This document shows, one piece after another, positions 8,081-14,005 of a stretch of DNA of 17,679 nucleotides (positions are counted from its first letter, which is position 1; each line of letters begins with the position of its first letter). This DNA comes from CAZDBA01 sp964503615 (GTDB lineage Bacteria > Planctomycetota > Planctomycetia > Pirellulales > Pirellulaceae): contig CAZDBA010000106.1 in the NCBI GenBank assembly GCA_964503615.1, forward strand, positions 1 through 17,679, in the 5' to 3' direction. A model generated the notes under the pieces. It worked only from the letters and a program-made list of their open reading frames with translations, was not told where the DNA came from and made no database searches. Position numbers and translations under genes: made by a program.

Positions 8081-9298
8081 ATGAATCGTGCTTTTCTAAG
8101 CCTCATTTTGGTGGTTGGTTTCGCAAGTCTTGCAGCATGTCAGCAAGCCTACCCGGAGCGACTCTCCTCTAAAAATGGTCAGGCTCAGGCCCCCAGGCAT
8201 TTTGGGTTGCAAGCACCCGCGTCAACACCAACGAATCCACAAGGTTATTTTGGACCTTTGGACGGAGTTGGCACCGCGCCGATCCCGACGGTGAAGCTCT
8301 CAGATCAAACGTTCAAACAATTTGCCAAAGAGCAAACTTTCCTCCAAACGCCACGACAAAATATTGAGCAACCGGAAAGGGCTCCCTTTCTAACTCCGGA
8401 ACAATCTTCTCCACAATCGCCGAAACCAGACGTTGCCCAAACTCCGGCAAAACCACTTGAGCAATTTCCGGGTGAACAAGCCTTTGCACAGCCCGAAGAG
8501 GATTTCGAAGAATACAAATTGATCAACCCAACGCAGTTTGTTGGTCCTGAAGGCTCAAATGGAGCTGAGCAGTTTTCGGCTCCAACAAGGGTTCCAGGCT
8601 ATCGCGAAACGCCAACTCGCCCCGTACGATCCAGCTATTATCCCAACGGTTTAAATCAGTGGGATGAAACGAGCCTTACCCGACAGGGCAAAGCCAGGGC
8701 TCGGGAGTATTTTAGTGCACACCAATGCGATTTAAGTCCAAACCACTGTATGGGAATCTCCCACTGTATCGACGAGTGGGAAGGGTTTTGTGATTGCGGC
8801 AGTCTTGATTGGGAATGCAGCTGCGAGCAGTTTCCGGGGCCCAACTTCTTGAAACATCACCGTAAGTGCGGATATAGCAAAAGGGGTTCAAGTTGCAAAG
8901 ACTGTGAATCTGAAGTGAAGAAACTTTCGTTCCTCAAACAATTTCGCAAAAACAGAAAGACCAGACGTAAAAACAAAAACAGCGATGCAGACAGTGGTTG
9001 CAACTGCGGGAATGGGGGATGTGGATGTGCTACCCCGACCTATTCTGAGTGGGGAGCGCCTCCTATACCAGGTTACTCTATGGGATGTGCGGGCTGCGTA
9101 ACATGTCAGCCGAATCGTATGGTGCTCGAAGATCCGGTTGCGAAGTTGGATAGTATCCAATGGCGTCTGGAACAACTGGAAAGAGCCGAAGGGAACAAAC
9201 CAGCGGCTCGTACAGCGAACTTTCCACCTCCAATGGCGAACTTTCCGCCTCCGCCTCCAACAAACAGAGTTCAACGATTCGCGGCGGATAACCGGTAA
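8081..9298 (+). CDS. Cys-rich, Pro/Gln-rich lipoprotein of unknown function
   Basis: Exported 405-aa protein, family not recognised. The start at 8081 is chosen over an upstream ATG at 8063 because AAGGA is ideally spaced and the protein then begins with a textbook lipoprotein signal: MNR, a hydrophobic run, and the lipobox LAAC with the lipidated Cys at 20. Residues 21-190 are low-complexity, rich in Pro, Gln, Thr and Phe. Residues 216-342 hold 17 cysteines, many in CxC or CxxC pairs (CDC, CSC, CKDC, CNC, CGC, CAGC). A very basic linker at about 286-299 (QFRKNRKTRRKNKN) splits this region. A short helical stretch follows at about 353-370, and the tail is proline-rich (NFPPPMANFPPPPP). The Cys pairs suggest disulfides or metal binding, inferred only from spacing. 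It is convergent with the next gene. Confidence 0.75.
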   Translation: MNRAFLSLILVVGFASLAACQQAYPERLSSKNGQAQAPRHFGLQAPASTPTNPQGYFGPLDGVGTAPIPTVKLSDQTFKQFAKEQTFLQTPRQNIEQPERAPFLTPEQSSPQSPKPDVAQTPAKPLEQFPGEQAFAQPEEDFEEYKLINPTQFVGPEGSNGAEQFSAPTRVPGYRETPTRPVRSSYYPNGLNQWDETSLTRQGKARAREYFSAHQCDLSPNHCMGISHCIDEWEGFCDCGSLDWECSCEQFPGPNFLKHHRKCGYSKRGSSCKDCESEVKKLSFLKQFRKNRKTRRKNKNSDADSGCNCGNGGCGCATPTYSEWGAPPIPGYSMGCAGCVTCQPNRMVLEDPVAKLDSIQWRLEQLERAEGNKPAARTANFPPPMANFPPPPPTNRVQRFAADNR

Positions 9299-9340
9299 GA
9301 AGGCAAGGTGATTGAGTCGATCGCTGTTAGTCAGCACCAG

Positions 9341-10405
9341 TTACGGTCGGTCCAACGCAGGAGCGATGAAGCCGCGCGCGCGTTGGTACACTTTTTCCGC
9401 CATCCATAGTTTCCAAGGCGAATACGTTTTTCGATAGCGGCCATAACAAACCAGCTCCCCACCGAACTTGGCTTTAAATCTTCCCGGTCCATAGTCCTCG
9501 CCGGGCCAACCAATTCCTCCAAAATCGAATATCCTGTGCCCATTCTGGCTGGCTCGTTGAATCACGGACCAGTTTACCACGCCATTGGCGCTGATACCTC
9601 GCACACGCTCCGTCCCTGAGTACCATCCGAAAACAACACCCTTGTGAATAAGATCTAACGACCCAGCAACGTAACGGCCCTGATATTTAGCAAGCGTCAC
9701 ACGCCGGAATTCATGCGGCAGGCTTTCGATCGCTGCTAGAAAAAGACTCTCATCAGGAAGGGGAACCTGTGATCGTCCATAGCTGACTTGCAAAAGTTTG
9801 TAGAGGGCTCGTACTCCGCTCGAGGAGGAATCTTCGACGATCTCGACACCTCGTTTTTTTGCCCGCTCGATCTCGTATCGAAATTTTTTGGACATGGATG
9901 ACCAGAGTTCATCCGGTGATCGTGTAACGTCAACGATATAGTTGGCGTAGTCAAGATAGCGATACCCACATTTCTCCAACGCGACCCGTTCTGCGCCGGA
10001 CTCCCAAATCGGTCTTATCTCAGCAAACAACGCGCGTCGCTTCATCCAGTCGTCATGATGGTGCAGCAGCATCACCAAGCCTTGAATACCTTCGTCGTCA
10101 TCGTTACATATCGGTTCCGCGAACATGACAGCGCGTGAGGCGAAACTGCTGGCAACTCCTGTAAGTGTTTGCACAAGCACGGAAACGATCATTGCCACCG
10201 GTTGACCGTATTGATTGACCGCAGCAATTGCCAACGGTTGGTACTTGTGGGTCGCCGAGTAAATATCAACCATTTGGCGCGTATGAAAGACCGAAGCTTT
10301 AGGGTGCTGCTCCACATAGGCATCCCAAATATCGGTTTCGGCTGAAGTCACAATGCGAATGTGATCGGCCTTAAGTTGCTCGCGAGAGATAGTAGTTTGT
10401 GTCAT
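9341..10405 (-). CDS. FemAB/CelD-like GNAT-fold acyltransferase
   Basis: A 354-aa protein resembling the BioF2-like/CelD family (Acetyltransf_6 type), related to FemAB aminoacyl transferases and to the FemAB-like proteins of exopolysaccharide and PEP-CTERM loci. Visible markers are SKKFRYEIERAKKRGVEI at about 172-189, the helix-rich stretch that opens the C-terminal GNAT unit, VAGSLDLIHKGVVFGWYSG at about 246-264, and the end motif FDFGGIGWPGEDYGPGRFK then FGGEL at about 293-317. These proteins transfer acyl or aminoacyl groups to peptidoglycan precursors, glycans or lipids; the acceptor here cannot be told. The ATG at 10405 is preferred over an upstream in-frame TTG at 10453, which would add a hydrophobic stretch not seen in the family. 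There is no Shine-Dalgarno sequence at either. No glycan-assembly genes are nearby. Confidence 0.75.
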   Translation of the reverse strand: MTQTTISREQLKADHIRIVTSAETDIWDAYVEQHPKASVFHTRQMVDIYSATHKYQPLAIAAVNQYGQPVAMIVSVLVQTLTGVASSFASRAVMFAEPICNDDDEGIQGLVMLLHHHDDWMKRRALFAEIRPIWESGAERVALEKCGYRYLDYANYIVDVTRSPDELWSSMSKKFRYEIERAKKRGVEIVEDSSSSGVRALYKLLQVSYGRSQVPLPDESLFLAAIESLPHEFRRVTLAKYQGRYVAGSLDLIHKGVVFGWYSGTERVRGISANGVVNWSVIQRASQNGHRIFDFGGIGWPGEDYGPGRFKAKFGGELVCYGRYRKTYSPWKLWMAEKVYQRARGFIAPALDRP

Positions 10406-10480
10406 TGTGAAAAGGAGCCCAAGGATGAAAATCCAAAAGCAATTTGCGAACAAAGGGTGTGATCCGCGTGGGACCTTGAG

Positions 10481-10520
10481 GCAGGAACTATACGAGCTAG
10501 GCAGGAATTATATCAGTTAG
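10481..10520. repeat. tandem 20-bp direct repeat (2 copies), third partial copy at 10613
   Basis: GCAGGAACTATACGAGCTAG (10481-10500) is directly followed by GCAGGAATTATATCAGTTAG (10501-10520), with 16 of 20 positions identical; three of the four differences are C to T. A third, shorter match (GCAGGATAGTATAACC) begins at 10613 near the end of the kinase gene. All three share GCAGGA-N2-TATA. They could be operator-like sites, degenerate mobile-element ends or an intergenic repeat family. Confidence 0.7.
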
Positions 10521-10524
10521 TTAC

Positions 10525-10560
10525 TACTACCTAGCCTACTTGGACGCAGACTAAGTAGTA
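10525..10560. repeat. 10-bp inverted repeat forming a hairpin
   Basis: TACTACCTAG (10525-10534) pairs with CTAAGTAGTA (10551-10560) across a 16-base loop with one non-matching pair. In the - strand transcript that pair becomes a G-U wobble, so the stem would be fully paired there, which is the strand both neighbouring genes use. No T-run follows on either strand, so a Rho-independent terminator is not clearly supported. Confidence 0.55.
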
Positions 10561-10640
10561 CCACTGACGATTAAGTTTGCGCGAAAACACAAACACAAAC
10601 AAGTATAGGTAGGCAGGATAGTATAACCCGCAAAGTCGTT

Positions 10641-11735
10641 TTAACGCTTTACGCGAGCCGCTTTGCCTCCCATCAATGCTTCGACCTCTGAAAGCGAGGC
10701 CATCGTTGTATCACCGGGTGTTGTCATCGCTAATGCTCCATGAGCAGCTCCGTATTCCACAGCAATTTGAGGGTCACCTGTGGTCAGCATGCCATAGATC
10801 AATCCTGATGCGAAACTGTCTCCACCGCCTACTCGATCAAAGATTTCCATGTCTGGACGGTGCGTAGCTTTACAAAGCTTGCCATCTTTCCAGCACAACG
10901 CGCCCCAGTCGTTAACCGTAGCGGTTTTTACACCTCGCATCGTGGTAGCGATCACTTGGAAGTTGCTGAACTTTTTGGTCGCTTCTTTGATCATGTTTTC
11001 AAAGCCTTCGACCGGTAATTCACCCCCCAGGTCTTCGGCGACACCTTCGACGTGCAAGCCCAGACAGGCAGTAAAGTCTTCTTCGTTTCCGATCATGACG
11101 TCGACCAACGGTGCGATGTCGCAGTTGACTTTTTGGCAAGCCTCATTGCCGCCGAACGCTTCCCAAAGCGACGCGCGGTAGTTCAAGTCATACGAGGTAA
11201 TCGTGCCATGTTTTTTGGCAGCGGTTAAAGCTTCCTTTACAACACCAGGCGTCGTGTCAGAAAGAGCCGCATAGATACCGCCGGTGTGAAACCATCGAAC
11301 GCCTAATTCACCGAAAATGTAATCCCAGTCAATATCGCCTGCCTTCATTTGAGAGGCAGCTGTGTTTCCGCGATCAGAAGTCCCTAACGCAGCTCGCACA
11401 CCGTAGCCTCGCTCGGTAAAGTTCAGTCCGTTTCGGCTTGCTCTACCTGATCCATCGTGTGCAACCCATTTGAGATGACTGGTATCCACGCCACCGGTTA
11501 GCAGGAAATTCTCGATCAGTCGACCGATTTCGTTATCTACAAAGGCGGAGACCAATGCGGCCCGTTGGCCAAAACAGCGTCGCAAACCTCGCGCGACGTT
11601 ATATTCACCGCCGCCTTCCCACGCATTAAACGAGCGTGCGGTTCGGACTCGTCCTTCGCCTGGGTCCAGTCGCAACATGACTTCGCCCAATGACAAGATA
11701 TCGTATTTGCAAGATTCAGCCGATTTGATTTCCAT
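10641..11735 (-). CDS. kdgK: PfkB-family sugar kinase, probable 2-keto-3-deoxygluconate kinase
   Basis: ATP-dependent cytosolic kinase, 364 aa, of the ribokinase/PfkB family, likely converting 2-keto-3-deoxygluconate (KDG) to KDPG. The N-terminal substrate motif is GGGEYNVARGL at 41-51. SYDLNYRASLW at about 181-191 matches the FDxNxRxxLW stretch typical of KDG kinases. The C-terminal family signature is DRVGGGDSFASG at 300-311, where D306 is the catalytic base and the Gly run forms the anion hole. It is slightly longer than E. coli KdgK (about 310 aa), with an extension around 225-250. It is the last gene of the - strand cluster, 89 bp after the epimerase gene. The neighbouring UxaE supports KDG as substrate; other PfkB substrates (fructose, 2-keto-gluconate) cannot be excluded from sequence alone. 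Confidence 0.85.
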   Translation of the reverse strand: MEIKSAESCKYDILSLGEVMLRLDPGEGRVRTARSFNAWEGGGEYNVARGLRRCFGQRAALVSAFVDNEIGRLIENFLLTGGVDTSHLKWVAHDGSGRASRNGLNFTERGYGVRAALGTSDRGNTAASQMKAGDIDWDYIFGELGVRWFHTGGIYAALSDTTPGVVKEALTAAKKHGTITSYDLNYRASLWEAFGGNEACQKVNCDIAPLVDVMIGNEEDFTACLGLHVEGVAEDLGGELPVEGFENMIKEATKKFSNFQVIATTMRGVKTATVNDWGALCWKDGKLCKATHRPDMEIFDRVGGGDSFASGLIYGMLTTGDPQIAVEYGAAHGALAMTTPGDTTMASLSEVEALMGGKAARVKR

Positions 11736-11824
11736 GATTTTCTAACTTTGTGGTTTCGGTCGAAGCAAAAGGTGCTCGACCTGTTGAGGTTTTGCGAGAT
11801 CCAGGATCACCGTCCCAGTTCTCT

Positions 11825-13069
11825 TTAGTCAATAAAAAGATGTTTGATATGACGCTCCCAGAGATTCTCGGTCACGTTGCGAGAAACGTCCGATTCGAAT
11901 TTCTTTAACGCGTCGTAGTAACGATCGCCCATCTCCGCAGCCACTTTGTAGCCGACGTGCAATAATTGGCGAAAGCTCTGATTGTAATCAGAATTGCTCT
12001 GATCGTGTCTTAAAGTATTTGCGTATTGCTCGCCGGTCCAGCTGTTGACTTCTTCGGCGGTCGGTAACTGACTGTCGTCGATGTCGATAACCGTTGCGTA
12101 GGGCCCGCATAATTCGTCTTTTCGCTCCAGCGAAGTGGCGTAAACCTGCTTGGCGATTTCAAGCCCTTCACCACCCGCTTCGGCCAGTCCGATCAACTCC
12201 TCCAGCCAAGTGGTCCCGGCCGTTTTGACGTGCAATCCGGCTCCTGTTCTTTTTAACGCGTCTCGAATCGCTTTGTAAATCGAGAACTTGTCCGAGCCTG
12301 AGTGAACGCTCAGTTTAAGGTTGTCAGGTAATCCAAATTCAGAAATCGCAAATGCAATTGCGGCAAGATCGTCGTTGAATTCTTTTTCGAATTGAGCCAC
12401 ATCGCCAACGTAATCAACGCCTTTGTTGAAACGGCCCGTGAACTTAGGCGCGATCGTTTGGATCGGAATCTGCTCCTGCGCCGCCATCGCAAGGATGAAG
12501 AACATTTCCAAGGGCGTCTGCGGATTATCCGTCTCGTCCATCGAGATTTCAGCGATCAGGTTGTCAGCCCCTTTGGCATCGGCGATATAACGGTAGATCT
12601 CGCCCGCGTCTTTGACCGCTTTCAGAAACGTGTTGGCGATTCCTTCGACCGCTTCCTGAGTAACCGTGAACGAGCCGGCGTCGGGAATTTCCAATGTTCC
12701 GATGTAGTTTTTGCAGAAGTCAACGAACGATTGTACGTCGGCGGCGTCGGCAGGCTGACCAATCGCATCCGCCACGTCTATCGTAAAAAAGTCGCTGCAG
12801 GGAAGAAAACTATCGACCGTGTCGAGGTTGATATGATCGGCGTCCACGCGATGGCTGCCGGTCCAACCCAGTTTTGCAACTGCGGCGTCTGCTTCTTCGC
12901 GAAGCGATACCGGTTCGGTTCCGATCGTTTTGTGTTCCCGGTTCGATTTGTTCCAGACGGGAGTGATGTCAACACCGGCCGCTTTGGCGTTTAGAATCGC
13001 TTGCAGTTGAGCGACGCCTTGGTGTAGAAATCGGTCGCCCATGCCGAACGAATATTTTTCAAGTTTCAT
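11825..13069 (-). CDS. uxaE: tagaturonate/fructuronate epimerase UxaE
   Basis: A 414-aa enzyme resembling UxaE, first characterised in Thermotoga maritima, which epimerises D-tagaturonate and D-fructuronate and so joins the galacturonate branch to the glucuronate/mannonate branch. Recognisable blocks are FGMGDRF near the N-terminus (8-14), RVDADHINLDTVD at 74-86, EISMDETDNPQTP at 174-186, SVHSGSDKFSIYKAIRDA at 254-271, HVKTAGTTWLEELIGLA at 280-296, and YNQSFRQLLHVGYKVAAEMG at 362-381. The conserved Asp, His and Glu residues in these blocks are plausible metal and substrate ligands, as expected for a TIM-barrel-like epimerase; specific roles are inferred. It lies 23 bp after the SDR gene and before kdgK, consistent with one transcript. 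A tight ACCTT-ATG precedes the start, without a good Shine-Dalgarno sequence. Confidence 0.88.
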   Translation of the reverse strand: MKLEKYSFGMGDRFLHQGVAQLQAILNAKAAGVDITPVWNKSNREHKTIGTEPVSLREEADAAVAKLGWTGSHRVDADHINLDTVDSFLPCSDFFTIDVADAIGQPADAADVQSFVDFCKNYIGTLEIPDAGSFTVTQEAVEGIANTFLKAVKDAGEIYRYIADAKGADNLIAEISMDETDNPQTPLEMFFILAMAAQEQIPIQTIAPKFTGRFNKGVDYVGDVAQFEKEFNDDLAAIAFAISEFGLPDNLKLSVHSGSDKFSIYKAIRDALKRTGAGLHVKTAGTTWLEELIGLAEAGGEGLEIAKQVYATSLERKDELCGPYATVIDIDDSQLPTAEEVNSWTGEQYANTLRHDQSNSDYNQSFRQLLHVGYKVAAEMGDRYYDALKKFESDVSRNVTENLWERHIKHLFID

Positions 13070-13092
13070 AAGGTTATTGTTTCGCTTTTTGG

Positions 13093-13869
13093 TTAAATCG
13101 TCATGGCGGCGTAACCACCGTCGACGACGATTTCGGCACCGGTGATAAAGGATCCGGCCGCTGATGCCAGCAATAATGTCGCGCCGGCCAACTCTTTGGC
13201 TTCTCCAAATCGGTCCATCGGTGTGTGTCCCATGATTTGAGCAACGCGGTCGGGAGTGAGAACTTTTTTGTTCTGTTCGGCAGGAAAGAAACCTGGAACG
13301 AGGGTGTTAACTCGAATGTTGTCAGTCGCCCACTCACGAGCAAGATTCTTGGAGATATTGTGAACCGCCGCTTTGGTCATTGAATAGGTGAAAACACGGG
13401 ACAGCGGAATCACACCAGACATCGAGCCCACGTTGATGATCGAGGCTTCGATTTTGTTGTCCAGAAAGTACTTGCCAAACACCTGGCAGGCGACGAAAAC
13501 CGCTTTTGCATTGGTGGCAAAGATTCGATCGAACTCGTCTTCGGGCACTTCCAGGAAGGGAGTTGCCGCATTGACGCCCGCACCGTTGACAAGGATATCG
13601 CACTTGCCCGATTTTTCGATTACGGTCGCCAGTAGGGTTTCGATACTTTCACGCGATGCAACATCGGCAGCGACGAAGTAGCCAGAACCGCCCGCAGCGG
13701 AAATCACTTCGAGTTTCTTATTGGCCTTCTCTTCGTTTCGACCGACCAAGACGACTTCGGCACCCGCTTCGGCCATTGTGATTGCCATCTCTCCGCACAA
13801 CTCCCCCGTGCCTCCGATGACGACGGCAGTTTTGCCGGACAATGTAAATAGTTCTTCTATCTTTGACAT
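13093..13869 (-). CDS. SDR oxidoreductase, candidate fructuronate reductase / D-mannonate dehydrogenase
   Basis: A 258-aa classical short-chain dehydrogenase/reductase. The Rossmann cofactor loop is GGTGELCG at 19-26 (a variant of TGxxxGxG), and R44 after the second strand (LVGRN) hints at NADP(H) preference. NGAG is at 95-98, N120 fits the fourth catalytic residue, S149 is the catalytic Ser, and Y162-x3-K166 (YSMTK) completes the tetrad. The C-terminus GAEIVVDGGYAAMTI is standard for the class. SDR proteins of this type replace UxuB in several bacteria, and the position 23 bp before uxaE supports reduction of fructuronate to mannonate. Gluconate 5-dehydrogenase-like activity is the main alternative, since SDR specificity is poorly predicted by motifs. 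Confidence 0.85.
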   Translation of the reverse strand: MSKIEELFTLSGKTAVVIGGTGELCGEMAITMAEAGAEVVLVGRNEEKANKKLEVISAAGGSGYFVAADVASRESIETLLATVIEKSGKCDILVNGAGVNAATPFLEVPEDEFDRIFATNAKAVFVACQVFGKYFLDNKIEASIINVGSMSGVIPLSRVFTYSMTKAAVHNISKNLAREWATDNIRVNTLVPGFFPAEQNKKVLTPDRVAQIMGHTPMDRFGEAKELAGATLLLASAAGSFITGAEIVVDGGYAAMTI

Positions 13870-14005
13870 CGTTTTCGGTTTCCTATGACTTTTTTGTGTA
13901 AATGATTAAGTAAGCGGCAAGAGGTTGGCTGGTTGACTCGCGGCGCAGACTACGAGGCGAAAGAAGCTCTTTCCTCGCTAACGCGTCGGGTTTCCAGTAG
14001 GGTCG
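13870..14005. repeat. intergenic hairpin and possible dispersed repeat between fusion and SDR genes
   Basis: A 136-bp spacer inside the - strand cluster. An imperfect hairpin spans 13953-13977: CGAG, a 2-base bulge, GAAAGA, a 3-base loop (AGC), TCTTTC, CTCG. It is followed by CTCGCTAACGCGTCGGGTTT at about 13974-13993, whose style resembles short intergenic repeats I associate with Rhodopirellula-type genomes; that link is recollection, not a search. The hairpin could attenuate or stabilise the transcript between the two genes. No small gene was recognised. Confidence 0.5.

Larger units (their letters stand above)
10406..10640. promoter_or_regulatory. repeat-rich spacer between kinase and acyltransferase genes
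   Basis: A 235-bp gap between two - strand genes, so it should contain the end of the uronate operon and the start of the acyltransferase transcript. It holds two adjacent 20-bp direct repeats with a third partial copy, and a hairpin between them. On the - strand the second repeat contains TATAAT (complement of 10507-10512), about 100 bp before the acyltransferase ATG. That is a possible -10 box, though no matching -35 element is apparent. A short CAAACA-type run lies at about 10586-10602. No coding potential was recognised. Confidence 0.4.

Noticed and set aside
7672..8172. Long + strand frame overlapping the end of the NTase-HD gene and the start of the lipoprotein
   Set aside because: It runs out of phase through two well-supported genes and is rich in Trp, Cys and Arg, as expected for a shadow frame.
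10406..10453. Hydrophobic N-terminal extension of the acyltransferase from a TTG start
   Set aside because: The family normally starts without a signal sequence, the codon is weak and there is no ribosome binding site. The ATG at 10405 gives a normal N-terminus.
10481..10632. CRISPR-like repeat array
   Set aside because: Repeats are adjacent with no spacers, copies are imperfect, and no cas genes are present.
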